NCBI GenBank assembly: GCA_036508555.1
Contig: DATCHD010000032.1
Location: forward strand, 1-60,600
Source of the DNA: CAINVV01 sp036508555
GTDB taxonomy: Bacteria > Bacteroidota > Bacteroidia > Bacteroidales > Prolixibacteraceae
Direction of reading: 5' to 3'
Length of the DNA: 60,600 nucleotides
Part shown: positions 50,519 to 58,713 of the stretch, one piece after another
Position numbering within the stretch: the first letter of the stretch is position 1
Layout of the letters: each line of letters opens with the position of its first letter
Notes under the pieces: generated by a model
Database searches by the model: none
Seen by the model: the letters and a program-made list of their open reading frames with translations, nothing else
What the model was told of the DNA's origin: nothing
Made by a program: the position numbers and the translations under genes

Positions 50519-51858
50519 ACTTTATCCGACAATTTGTCAGGTTCCTCATCTTCAATCATTTGATCGGGTAGAGCCTTCTGAGTTTTGATCCCAAGATCTT
50601 TCAGCCTTTCAGAAGTCCGAACCAGATTCCCTTTGCCAGTGTGCAACTTGGCAAGTGCATCGTTGTAATTGGATTGTGCCGACTCAAGGCCCTTCCCAAC
50701 TTTCACCAGATCCTGAACGAAACCGACAAACTTGTCATAGAGTGACGCTCCGAGCGAGGCGATCTCCAACGCGTTTTTGGTCTGATTCTCCTGTTTCCAG
50801 ATGGAGGCAATGGTGCGTAGCGTAGCCAGAAGGGTCGTAGGACTCACGACCACCACTTTATTGTCCCATGCATAGTTGAACAACTCCTGATCTTCCTGAA
50901 TGGCGATGCTGAAGGACGATTCGATCGGCAAAAATAGCAATACAAAATCCGGACTGTTCAGATTCTTTGCAGATTGGTAATGCTTGTCGGAGAGCATCTT
51001 AATGTGCGACCGCAACGATCTGAGGTGATCCGCCAGATGCTGAATTCTCAGTTCATCTGATACCTCATTGACCAGTCGCTCGTAAGCTACCAGCGAAACT
51101 TTCGAGTCGACGATCAGGTGTTTCTTATCAGGAAGGTGGATGATGACGTCGGGTCGTATCTGCTTTCCGTCACTGTTCTCGTCCACCACCTCTCTTTCGT
51201 ATTCTCTTCCCAAGGTAAGCCCCGAACGTTCGAGCACCCGCTCCAGAACCACTTCTCCCCAGTTTCCTTGTTTCTTGACATCACCCTTGAGGGCTTGTGT
51301 CAGATTTTTGGCATCATCGCTGATCTTGAGGTTGAGTTCCTGCAATTTTTTTAACTCTACCTTCAGATCCGTCTGGTCCCGAAGGGTTTTTTCATAAGAT
51401 TCTTCCACCTTTTTCTCAAAAGTCAGAATTTTCTCTTTGAGCGGCGAGAGAATTTCTCCGATATTTTTCTGGTTCAGCGTGGTGAATTCAGCCGAATGCT
51501 CTTTCAGGATTTTATGGGCGACATTCTCGAATTCGACGGTCAGCCGCTTCTGGATCTGTTCCAGCTCGACTGCCTTTTCGGCAATCTGTTTTTTTGCATG
51601 TTCCAATTCCGACATGGAAGTGGTCAGCTCACGGATGGAAATTTCATTTTTCTGACGTTCCGACGATAGTTCGGTCTTAAGTTCCGAAAAGTCTTTCATC
51701 AGGGTAGAAAGCTGCTGCTCGGCAAGCGATTTATTTTTTTCTGCTTCATAAAACCGCGCCAGGGCATCGGCCCGCTCTTCGCTAAGGCGGCGCTGCTGCC
51801 AAAGAAAGACAACGACTCCACCCACCACAAATGCCAGAACCGGAAGTAAAATTTCCAT
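50515..51858 (-). CDS. rmuC: DNA recombination protein RmuC
   Basis: A 447-aa protein. An N-terminal membrane anchor (LLPVLAFVVGGVVVFLW) is followed by a long coiled coil (about 25-200, rich in Glu/Lys/Leu). Then comes the RmuC nuclease-like domain: GNWGEVVLERVLERSGLTLG near 208, RPDVIIHLPDKKHLIVDSKV near 250, and VVVSPTTLLATLRTIA near 345. The D...DSK pattern is that of the PD-(D/E)xK fold. RmuC limits inversions at short inverted repeats in E. coli, an interesting link to the many palindromes in this window. It is followed by the KAS III-like gene upstream on the same strand. Confidence 0.92.
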   Translation of the reverse strand: MEILLPVLAFVVGGVVVFLWQQRRLSEERADALARFYEAEKNKSLAEQQLSTLMKDFSELKTELSSERQKNEISIRELTTSMSELEHAKKQIAEKAVELEQIQKRLTVEFENVAHKILKEHSAEFTTLNQKNIGEILSPLKEKILTFEKKVEESYEKTLRDQTDLKVELKKLQELNLKISDDAKNLTQALKGDVKKQGNWGEVVLERVLERSGLTLGREYEREVVDENSDGKQIRPDVIIHLPDKKHLIVDSKVSLVAYERLVNEVSDELRIQHLADHLRSLRSHIKMLSDKHYQSAKNLNSPDFVLLFLPIESSFSIAIQEDQELFNYAWDNKVVVVSPTTLLATLRTIASIWKQENQTKNALEIASLGASLYDKFVGFVQDLVKVGKGLESAQSNYNDALAKLHTGKGNLVRTSERLKDLGIKTQKALPDQMIEDEEPDKLSDKV

Positions 51859-51869
51859 AGAAATATTTT

Positions 51870-52973
51870 TTAGTCTTCCTGGAAAAGCGCGTTGTCAGGG
51901 AAACGATACACGATAGAATTGATCACCATACCGGCTCCTACCGAAGTGAGGATGATATGATCGCCAGGTTCGATGGAATGGTCTTCCATTTTGTTCTTCA
52001 CAATAAGGTCGAGCAGCGTGGGAACCGTTGCCGTAGAAGAATTGCCCAGGGTGCGGATGGTCATCGGCATCACATCCGGATTGAATTCCTTGATGCCATA
52101 AAGCTTGAAAACCCTGTGCAGAATCGCCTCATCCATCTTCTCATTGGCCTGGTGGATCAGCACTTTTTTGATGTCTGTCAGATGCAGCCCGGCCTTGTCG
52201 AGGCTCTCCTTCACCACTCCGGGTACGGCGCTGAGTGCATAGGCATATACTTTGTGTCCTAACATCCTGATATTCAATTCCGTACCCTGATAGTCGGGAT
52301 TCAGCGACACCCCCATTTTCAACATGCCCGGATCGATATCAGAACGGCTGGCACTTGACAAAATACCTACCGGGATTTTGCTTTCAGTTGCTTCGACGAT
52401 CACAGCTCCGGAGCCGTCAGAAAAAATCATCCGGTCTCTGTCGAAAGGATCTGAGGCACGTGAATTCAAGTCGGATCCGATCACGAGTCCGCATTTGAAC
52501 AATCCGCTTTTAATATAGGCATCCGCAATGATCATGGCAGTCGTCCAACCCGGACATCCGGCAATGACATCATGTGTGAAGACATGCGTATTCTTGATTC
52601 CCAACTGCGTCTTAACACGGTTGGCGATGGCCGGACAAATATCCGAACGGAATGCACCCGGATAAAGATCGCCAAAATTGTGCGCAGCGATGATAAAATC
52701 GAGTTTTTCGCGATCGTACCCCGAAGATTCCAGGGCATCCAGTGCCGCAAAGGTGGCCAGGTGGCTGGTCGCCTGATCCGGCTCGGCATAACGCCGCTCT
52801 TCGATATTGGTTATTTCATGAAATTTACGGATGATATCCTCGTTGGATGTTTCAAATTTCTTCCCGGTAGCCGGATCATAAAATTCTGCATCCTGGAAAT
52901 AACTGTTGGGGATCACCGTCGGAGGAACATATGAACCCGTTGCTACAATAATGGTATAAAGCTTTTTGCTCAT
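51870..52973 (-). CDS. Ketoacyl-ACP synthase III-family protein
   Basis: A 367-aa thiolase-fold condensing enzyme. The catalytic Cys is C140 in VIAGCPGWTTAM, the His is in VLIHQANEKMDEAI, and the Asn is in RTLGNSSTATVP, so the triad is complete. It is longer than typical FabH (about 320) and shows the N-terminal form found in a separate KAS III-like branch of Bacteroidota. It may start fatty-acid, aryl-polyene or other acyl synthesis; there are no dedicated cluster genes adjacent. It sits 3 bp after lpxH in the same direction, so it is in a probable lpxH operon. Confidence 0.88.
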   Translation of the reverse strand: MSKKLYTIIVATGSYVPPTVIPNSYFQDAEFYDPATGKKFETSNEDIIRKFHEITNIEERRYAEPDQATSHLATFAALDALESSGYDREKLDFIIAAHNFGDLYPGAFRSDICPAIANRVKTQLGIKNTHVFTHDVIAGCPGWTTAMIIADAYIKSGLFKCGLVIGSDLNSRASDPFDRDRMIFSDGSGAVIVEATESKIPVGILSSASRSDIDPGMLKMGVSLNPDYQGTELNIRMLGHKVYAYALSAVPGVVKESLDKAGLHLTDIKKVLIHQANEKMDEAILHRVFKLYGIKEFNPDVMPMTIRTLGNSSTATVPTLLDLIVKNKMEDHSIEPGDHIILTSVGAGMVINSIVYRFPDNALFQED

Positions 52974-52975
52974 AA

Positions 52976-53773
52976 TTAAATTTTAATTCTATACTCTTTT
53001 ATCTTTTCTTCATTTACTTTTTCAATCCTAAATTCGTTCCCATCCCACACGCCGAAGGTGAATTTCCGGATCCAGTCGCCCAGGCAAATCAATCTACTGC
53101 CAGACGAAATCTCCTCATTCAGAATGATATGACGATGGCCAAAAACGAAATAATCAAAATGTTCTTTAGGCAGGACGCTTTTGGCGTAGTGATACTGCTC
53201 CTCCTGTTCGAGGCTTTTAAAACCGCGGTCCCCATCTTTATAGGAGAGGCGGCTTTTCTTCGTCCAGAAATTGGCCAGACGGAAAGAAAGATCGGGATGG
53301 ATCTTGGCGAAGGCCCATTGAGACAAACGGTTGCGAAAAAATCCTTTAATCAGCTGATAACCAAAATCCTTCTTCCCAAGGTCATCGCCATGGGCAAGAA
53401 AAAATTTCTTACCAAGAAGGTCAATGCTGAGCGTGTCTGTATGAACGATCAGTCCAAGTTCTTTGGAGAAGTAATCGAAGGCCCAGATGTCGTGGTTTCC
53501 CGTGAAAAAATGGATAGGGATGCCGCTGTCGCTCATCTCCGCTAATAAACCCAGTGATCTGACATAGCCTTTGGGCACAACTTTCTTGTATTCGAACCAG
53601 AAATCGAAGTAATCGCCCAACAGAAAGAGCATGGAGGCATCATTTCTGATCGATTTCAACCAATCGACAAAGAGCAGCTCGCGTTCCCTGTTGTCACTCA
53701 GCGCAGGCGCTCCAAGATGAAGGTCAGATACAAAATAGACTTTCTTTCCGATAACCAATAAATTTTGCGACAA
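52976..53773 (-). CDS. lpxH: UDP-2,3-diacylglucosamine diphosphatase LpxH
   Basis: Lipid A synthesis step that hydrolyses UDP-2,3-diacylglucosamine to lipid X. The calcineurin-like metal motifs are visible: VSDLHLGAP (D, H), LLGDYFDFWFE (GD), TGNHDIW (GNHD) and VFGHRH. Length 265 aa fits. It is likely translated with the KAS III-like gene downstream. Confidence 0.9.
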   Translation of the reverse strand: MSQNLLVIGKKVYFVSDLHLGAPALSDNRERELLFVDWLKSIRNDASMLFLLGDYFDFWFEYKKVVPKGYVRSLGLLAEMSDSGIPIHFFTGNHDIWAFDYFSKELGLIVHTDTLSIDLLGKKFFLAHGDDLGKKDFGYQLIKGFFRNRLSQWAFAKIHPDLSFRLANFWTKKSRLSYKDGDRGFKSLEQEEQYHYAKSVLPKEHFDYFVFGHRHIILNEEISSGSRLICLGDWIRKFTFGVWDGNEFRIEKVNEEKIKEYRIKI

Positions 53774-53793
53774 AGATAAAGGTAAAACCTAAT

Positions 53794-54936
53794 TTACAAA
53801 ATTTTCGACAAGGTGGAATTCAATTGTGGTCCCATCATGTTCTTGCCGATGATCTTCCCTTCCTTGTCGAGAAGGTAGTTGGCGGGGATCGTCTGGACAT
53901 TGTAATTGATTAAAGCAGAGTTACTTCCCTTCATGTCTCCTACGTTGATCCAGGTAAGTTGATCTTCGGCAATAGCTGCCGTCCAGGCCGCACGGTCATC
54001 ATCGACGCTCACCATATATATTTCGAATCCACGGTGTTTGAATATGGAATAGAGTTCGACCAATACCTTATTTTGAATTCTGGAGGTCCGGTCCTTGGCC
54101 GACCAGAAATGCACCAGCACTGTTTTCCCGCGAAGCGAGGAGAGGGTGCGGTCTATTCCGGAAACATCTGGTAGTTTAATATCCGGAGAGTTGATGGCAT
54201 TCTGGCTCAAAAGCTGGTTCATTTTGGCACTCTTCTGTTCCTTCAAAAGACTTAGCGTATGGTTGTAGAGTGCCTTAACCTGTTCGTTTTTCGGATAGAC
54301 TGCATTAAGGGCCGAAGCAGCGGTCTTCATGGCCTGAAAGTCATTGGCGACGTAGTTGTTCGCGTCCCATTTCTGGTAAAGGGCATAAACACTCGCCATG
54401 GAGAAGGGGTTCTTCTTGACAAAGTCATTCACATAAATAGTATAGTCATTCACCGTTTTGGAATATTCCTTGTCCCACCTTTCCAGGTCGGAAGTATATC
54501 CGGCATCTTTCGCATGCTTCACGTACAGTAATCGAATAGAATCTGACTTCGCCTGGGCAGCTGCAAAACGGAAGGTCAGGTCGCGCACTTTGGAAGAATT
54601 ATCACACCCTTGGATAACATAATCGTTGGCGAAATTTTTGTAAGATCCTGTGATGGTGAGGTTTTCGGCTGAATCAACCAGCAGAGTAGCAAAATTCGAT
54701 TCCGAAATCTTCATCAGGAAGAAAGTAGGAGCGCTCACTTTCCCTTTCATTTTGAAGGCACCCGAGGCATCCAATTTGACTGAATCAACCGGTTTTTGGG
54801 AGGTGGTAAGCAGATGGTTCAGATAGATTTTCTTGCCGGCCCCGCCTTCGATTTTTCCGCTAATGGTGTAATTACTTTTCTTCCCGCAGGCAGAGACAAG
54901 CAGGACGATCATCAACAATGCAAGGATTCTGTTCAT
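53794..54936 (-). CDS. DUF4369/thioredoxin-like lipoprotein lacking active-site cysteines
   Basis: A 380-aa lipoprotein (MIVLLVSACGKK, lipobox Cys17). Residues about 22-120 are a DUF4369 beta-rich domain (YTISGKIEGGAGKKIYLNHL). The C-terminal 130 residues have the thioredoxin-like TlpA/AhpC fold: KTVLVHFWSAKDRTSRIQNK, MVSVDDDRAAWTAAI, and the cis-Pro region NVQTIPANYLLDKEGKII. In family members the first segment reads WASWCGPC; here it is WSAKDRTS, with no Cys. So thiol-disulfide activity is very unlikely, and a binding or chaperone role is more plausible. Confidence 0.85.
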   Translation of the reverse strand: MNRILALLMIVLLVSACGKKSNYTISGKIEGGAGKKIYLNHLLTTSQKPVDSVKLDASGAFKMKGKVSAPTFFLMKISESNFATLLVDSAENLTITGSYKNFANDYVIQGCDNSSKVRDLTFRFAAAQAKSDSIRLLYVKHAKDAGYTSDLERWDKEYSKTVNDYTIYVNDFVKKNPFSMASVYALYQKWDANNYVANDFQAMKTAASALNAVYPKNEQVKALYNHTLSLLKEQKSAKMNQLLSQNAINSPDIKLPDVSGIDRTLSSLRGKTVLVHFWSAKDRTSRIQNKVLVELYSIFKHRGFEIYMVSVDDDRAAWTAAIAEDQLTWINVGDMKGSNSALINYNVQTIPANYLLDKEGKIIGKNMMGPQLNSTLSKIL

Positions 54937-54999
54937 ATATTCCTGTTTTTAGTTTCCTGGAAAGGGAACGATGAAGCGACAAAAATGCGAAGAAATAAT

Positions 55000-55007
55000 T
55001 ACTTTTG
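55000..55007 (+). promoter_or_regulatory. -7 element TACTTTTG of ribF
   Basis: TACTTTTG matches TAnnTTTG and is followed by C. It overlaps the TTG at 55005 that would be the first start of the frame, so translation must begin at the GTG at 55023. Confidence 0.55.
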
Positions 55008-55022
55008 CACTTTATTTTTTTC

Positions 55023-56048
55023 GTGAGGATACACTACGGATTAGAAAATTTCAGGGCCGCCAGACCGGTCGTTACGATCGGAACTTTTGACGGCGTTCAC
55101 CTCGGTCACCGGGAAGTCATTACTGAGCTCATGAAAATAAGCCACGAAACTGGCGGGGAATCTGTCGTGTTCACTTTTTCACCGCATCCGCGGATGGTCT
55201 TAACCCCGGAAGAGGACACCATCAGGCTGCTGTCGACCCTCGAAGAAAAGATCGTTCTGTTGGAGGCACTGGAGCTGGATCACCTGGTGATCTATCCTTT
55301 CACCAAAGAATTTGCCGCGCTAAGCTACACGGATTTTGTTTCAGATATCCTGGTAGGTAAGATGCACATTCATAAGCTGGTAACGGGATTTGATCATAAG
55401 TTCGGCCACGACCGGAAAGGCGATTTTCAGGCCTTGGTAGCGCTTGGCCGTCAATACGGATTCGAAGTGGAACAGCTCAATCCGCTGCTGGTCGAAAATG
55501 TGGCGGTCAGTTCGACAAGGATTCGCCAGGCGCTCGAAGCCGGCGACATGCGAAAGGCCAACCATTTTCTGGGATACTCCTATTTATTAAAGGGCGTTGT
55601 CATCGAAGGCCGGCGCCTGGGTCGCGATTTGGGTTTTCCAACGGCCAATATCCTGCCGGTCCCCGAGTTTCCGGTCCCTGAGCGCAGTCGAAGGGTGATC
55701 CCAGGAACGTATTTCCCGGTCGACAGCCATAAAATGATCCCTTTAGACGGGGTTTATGCCGTATATGTGAATGTTGAGGGTGGCAGGTATGAGGGAATGC
55801 TCAACGTCGGTACCCGCCCTACCGTGAATTCGAATGTGGATCACAGGAGCATCGAGGTACATATTTTTGATTTTAATAAGGATATTTACCACAAGGATAT
55901 CTCTGTTAATTTTGTGGAGAGAATCCGGGATGAGAAAAAATTTGAGAATCTGGCCTTGTTAATTGCACAGTTAAAGGATGATAAAACCAGCGCTTTGCTT
56001 ATCTTTGCGGACTTAAAAAATGATTGCAACAACCTTAAGTCTAAATAA
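55023..56048 (+). CDS. ribF: Bifunctional riboflavin kinase/FAD synthetase RibF
   Basis: Makes FMN from riboflavin and FAD from FMN. I use GTG 55023 (RIHYGLENFRAARPVVTIGT follows), because the earlier TTG lies in the promoter. The FAD synthetase half has TIGTFDGVHLGHREVI and VTGFDHKFGHDRKGDF, the kinase half GRDLGFPTANI and DGVYAVYVNVEG with LNVGTRPT. Between these, residues about 211-236 hold an insert (PEFPVPERSRRVIPG) coded by a REP-like repeat at 55676-55695, making 341 aa, longer than usual. The frame is kept. The ahcY gene follows 12 bp downstream. Confidence 0.92.
   Translation: MRIHYGLENFRAARPVVTIGTFDGVHLGHREVITELMKISHETGGESVVFTFSPHPRMVLTPEEDTIRLLSTLEEKIVLLEALELDHLVIYPFTKEFAALSYTDFVSDILVGKMHIHKLVTGFDHKFGHDRKGDFQALVALGRQYGFEVEQLNPLLVENVAVSSTRIRQALEAGDMRKANHFLGYSYLLKGVVIEGRRLGRDLGFPTANILPVPEFPVPERSRRVIPGTYFPVDSHKMIPLDGVYAVYVNVEGGRYEGMLNVGTRPTVNSNVDHRSIEVHIFDFNKDIYHKDISVNFVERIRDEKKFENLALLIAQLKDDKTSALLIFADLKNDCNNLKSK
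55676..55695. repeat. REP-like element CCCTGAGCGCAGTCGAAGGG inside ribF
   Basis: The 20-bp imperfect palindrome matches the CCCTGAGCGnAGTCGAAGGG element that I know as scattered in Bacteroidota genomes, usually between genes. Here it is inside the ribF frame and codes PERSRR. I did not find a second copy in this window. Confidence 0.6.
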
Positions 56049-56060
56049 TAAAAACAATTA

Positions 56061-57458
56061 ATGGAAAATTTTAAAGTTCACGATATCTCTTTGGCCGCCT
56101 TTGGTCGCAAAGAGATTGAAATAGCAGAAAAAGAGATGCCCGGACTGATGTCCCTGCGCACAAAATTTGGAAAAGAGCAGCCGCTGAAAGACGTTCGCAT
56201 CATGGGTTCGCTGCACATGACCATTCAGACAGCCGTTCTGATTGAGACTTTAGGCTCGCTGGGCGCCAACGTGCGCTGGGCTTCCTGCAATATTTTCTCT
56301 ACACAGGATCATGCCGCCGCTGCGATTGCCAAGTCAGGAATTCCGGTTTTTGCCTGGAAGGGTGAGAGCCTCGCGGAATACTGGTGGTGCACTGAACGTG
56401 CCCTCGATTTTGGCAATGGCCTCGGACCGCAAATGATCGTCGACGATGGTGGTGATGCAACTATGATGGTTCATATTGGGAATGCGGCTGAGAAGGACCC
56501 TTCCATTCTGGATAAACACGTCGAAGGGGAGGATGAAAAGCAGCTGTTCCTTGCATTAAAGAAAATACTGAAAGAGACTCCTCATCGTTGGAGCAATGCG
56601 ATTAAAGAAATCAAAGGTGTTTCTGAAGAGACAACCACCGGCGTTCATCGTTTGTACCAGATGCTGGAGCGGGGCGAATTGTTATTCCCGGCCATCAATG
56701 TGAATGACTCGGTTACCAAATCAAAGTTCGACAACCTCTATGGATGCCGCGAATCGCTGGCCGACGGAATCAAGCGCGCCACCGATGTGATGGTAGCCGG
56801 TAAGGTCGTCCTGATCTGCGGATATGGCGATGTAGGTAAGGGCTGTGCCAGGTCACTCAGGGGTTATGGCGCCCGTGTGATCGTAACCGAGATCGATCCG
56901 ATCTGCGCGTTGCAGGCCGCGATGGAAGGTTTTCAGGTCGCTACAATTGAGGATGTAGTGCGCGAATGCAATATTTTTGTCACCACTACCGGAAACAAAG
57001 ATGTCATTACTGCAGAGCATCTTGCCGCGATGCCGGATCAGGCTATAGTTTGTAACATCGGTCACTTCGACAACGAGATACAGGTCAGCAAACTGGAGAA
57101 ATGGCCCGGAATTAAGAAGACCAACATCAAACCACAGGTCGATAAATACTTGTATCCGGATGGTCATGCCATTTTTCTGCTCGCAGAAGGCCGCTTGGTC
57201 AACCTCGGATGCGCAACTGGTCACCCGTCGTTTGTGATGAGTAATTCCTTCACCAACCAGACACTTGCTCAACTGGATTTGTGGAAAAACAACTACGAAG
57301 TTGGTGTTTATCGCCTGCCAAAATACCTCGACGAGGAGGTTGCCAGACTGCATCTTGCCCAGCTGGGTGTGCGGCTGACAACGCTCACCACGGAACAGTC
57401 AGAATACCTGGGCATTCCCAAGGGTGGACCTTACAAGCCAGAACATTACCGGTATTAA
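56061..57458 (+). CDS. ahcY: Adenosylhomocysteinase
   Basis: Splits S-adenosylhomocysteine into adenosine and homocysteine, removing the product that inhibits methyltransferases. Motifs GSLHMTIQTAVLIETL near 50-65, SCNIFSTQDHAAAA near 76-89, and the NAD-binding GYGDVGKGCARSLRGYGA near 254-271 are intact. The terminal signature GPYKPEHYRY is complete. Length 465 aa. It follows ribF closely, and the pair is probably one transcript. Confidence 0.96.
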   Translation: MENFKVHDISLAAFGRKEIEIAEKEMPGLMSLRTKFGKEQPLKDVRIMGSLHMTIQTAVLIETLGSLGANVRWASCNIFSTQDHAAAAIAKSGIPVFAWKGESLAEYWWCTERALDFGNGLGPQMIVDDGGDATMMVHIGNAAEKDPSILDKHVEGEDEKQLFLALKKILKETPHRWSNAIKEIKGVSEETTTGVHRLYQMLERGELLFPAINVNDSVTKSKFDNLYGCRESLADGIKRATDVMVAGKVVLICGYGDVGKGCARSLRGYGARVIVTEIDPICALQAAMEGFQVATIEDVVRECNIFVTTTGNKDVITAEHLAAMPDQAIVCNIGHFDNEIQVSKLEKWPGIKKTNIKPQVDKYLYPDGHAIFLLAEGRLVNLGCATGHPSFVMSNSFTNQTLAQLDLWKNNYEVGVYRLPKYLDEEVARLHLAQLGVRLTTLTTEQSEYLGIPKGGPYKPEHYRY

Positions 57459-57483
57459 ACCGCTCCCTGAGCAGCCACTTAAT

Positions 57484-57577
57484 CTGCTATCCCTCGTTTC
57501 CCTCTGCTATCCCTCGTTTGAAACGAGGGATGACTTGCGTACTGCTTATCTGCTATCCCTCGTTTGAAACGAGGGAT
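57484..57577. repeat. ATCCCTCGTTT palindromes, two full and one half copy
   Basis: A half copy TGCTATCCCTCGTTT (57485-57499) is followed by full palindromes ATCCCTCGTTTG plus AAACGAGGGAT at 57509-57531 and 57555-57577. They are in the opposite orientation to the copies at 18451 and 18495, judged from the asymmetrical central base. This covers the gap after ahcY; no gene is seen in it. Confidence 0.75.
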
Positions 57578-57591
57578 GAGATTCCCCGTTT

Positions 57592-58041
57592 TCAATTATG
57601 TACCCACAATCTGTTATCCATCACAGTGACCTGATATGTCTTCAGGTTTCTGGTCGACGGACCCTCTATCGGATACCCACCGCCGAGAAGAAAGTATTGA
57701 GAACCACAGATTTTGCAGGTTGCCACCGGATTGCTACTTGCGACCACTCCTGTCTTACCAGGATTCGTCTCGACAACACTGGTTCTGCTTCCCTCGAAGG
57801 GACAACAGGCATCAAAAGCCAGGTATTGCTGGTCGCTGATGCAGATAACAATCAGTCCGGCGTAGCCCAACGTTGGGAAAGTCATGGAGTTATTGGCAAT
57901 CAGCAAGTTATTATAATTGACCAGGTTGAAATATTCATCTACCTTCGCATAGGGGACGAGACTGTCTTGATTGGTGGTGCAGGCGAAGAAAGCCAGCACC
58001 AATGTCAAAAACAAACAACGTGAAATGCTTCCGGAACTCAT
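57592..58041 (-). CDS. Rieske-like lipoprotein with altered cluster ligands
   Basis: A 149-aa lipoprotein from ATG 58041 (MSSGSISRCLFLTLVLAFFA with lipobox Cys21). The fold pattern is that of Rieske [2Fe-2S] domains: FDACCPFEG (box 1, C80-P-F82) and ATCKICGSQYFLLGGG (box 2, C109-K-I-C112), then GYPIEGPS. In true Rieske proteins the ligands are CxH and CxxH; here F82 and C112 stand in those places. Three or four Cys could bind zinc or an unusual cluster. Sits alone between ahcY and greA, in the opposite direction to both. Confidence 0.7.
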   Translation of the reverse strand: MSSGSISRCLFLTLVLAFFACTTNQDSLVPYAKVDEYFNLVNYNNLLIANNSMTFPTLGYAGLIVICISDQQYLAFDACCPFEGSRTSVVETNPGKTGVVASSNPVATCKICGSQYFLLGGGYPIEGPSTRNLKTYQVTVMDNRLWVHN

Positions 58042-58144
58042 ATTTTTGACATTTAGAGGATTAACATCTGAGTGTAAAAATACAAAAAAACCCACACCCA
58101 AAAAAATATGCCTTTCTTCTTGCACAATAAAAAAGAATATTTTC

Positions 58145-58152
58145 TACATTTG
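58145..58152 (+). promoter_or_regulatory. -7 element TACATTTG of greA
   Basis: TACATTTG followed by C fits the consensus; CTTG at 58119-58122 lies 22 nt upstream as a weak -33 box. Transcription would begin near 58158, giving a leader of about 76 nt that includes the hairpin at 58170. Confidence 0.55.
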
Positions 58153-58169
58153 CGTAAGATTGAATAGTG

Positions 58170-58205
58170 GAAGAGCTCCAGAGTTGGAGTTCTTCTGTTT
58201 TTTTA
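58170..58205 (+). terminator. Hairpin with T-run in the greA leader (attenuator candidate)
   Basis: GAAGAGCTCCA (58170-58180) pairs with TGGAGTTCTTC (58185-58195) over a 4-nt loop, with one G-U pair, and is followed by TGTTTTTTTA. This is an intrinsic-terminator form between promoter and start codon at 58234, and would produce a transcript of about 45 nt. Confidence 0.6.
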
Positions 58206-58233
58206 TGTATAATATCAGAAACAGAAAATAAGA

Positions 58234-58713
58234 ATGACCAAAGCTACGTATATCTCCGCAGAAGGGTTGAAAAAGCTAAAAGCAGATCTTGACAGGATGC
58301 TTAATATTGAAAGACCGGCCATATCCAAACAAATCGGCGAAGCCATCGAAAAAGGGGATATCTCTGAGAATGCAGAGTATGATGCCTCCAAGGATGCTCA
58401 AGGTATGCTCGAAGCCAAGATTGCGGTTTTGCAGGATCAGATAGCCACCGCCCGAATCATTGATCAATCCAAGATAGATACGGACGTTGTTCAGATCATG
58501 AATAAAGTGACTATCAGGAATATCAAAAATAATGCTGTCATGGCATATACAATTGTCTCCGATCACGAATCGGATTTGAAAGCGGCCAAGATCAGCGTCA
58601 GCACGCCCATTGCCAAGGGTCTTCTTGGTAAGAAAATTGGCGATATAGTGGATATTCAAGTTCCTTCCGGGATTATTCCATTCGAAATCATTAACATCGA
58701 ACTGGGCCAGTGA
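58234..58713 (+). CDS. greA: Transcription elongation factor GreA
   Basis: Rescues backtracked RNA polymerase by stimulating transcript cleavage. The coiled-coil tip motif GDISENAEYDASKDAQGMLE (about 41-60) holds the acidic residues needed. The C-terminal FKBP-like domain is present with ISVSTPIAKGLLGKKIGD near the end. Length 159 aa. It is preceded by a leader with a terminator-like hairpin, so early termination may control it. Its stop is followed by palindromic repeats. Confidence 0.95.
   Translation: MTKATYISAEGLKKLKADLDRMLNIERPAISKQIGEAIEKGDISENAEYDASKDAQGMLEAKIAVLQDQIATARIIDQSKIDTDVVQIMNKVTIRNIKNNAVMAYTIVSDHESDLKAAKISVSTPIAKGLLGKKIGDIVDIQVPSGIIPFEIINIELGQ

Noticed and set aside
53794..54936. 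Calling the DUF4369 protein a thiol-disulfide oxidoreductase
   Set aside because: Active-site Cys residues are absent, so the activity name would be wrong.
55005..55022. TTG start for ribF at 55005
   Set aside because: It lies inside the TACTTTTG -7 element, so it would not be in the message.
54940..55023. FMN riboswitch before ribF, or before ribD
   Set aside because: The leader of ribF is only about 10 nt and ribD starts on top of prmC; there is no space for the RFN structure.
57484..57577. Repeated palindromes as a CRISPR array
   Set aside because: Only two to three copies, unequal spacers that themselves look like repeat pieces, no cas genes; the same palindrome is found singly at 18 kb.
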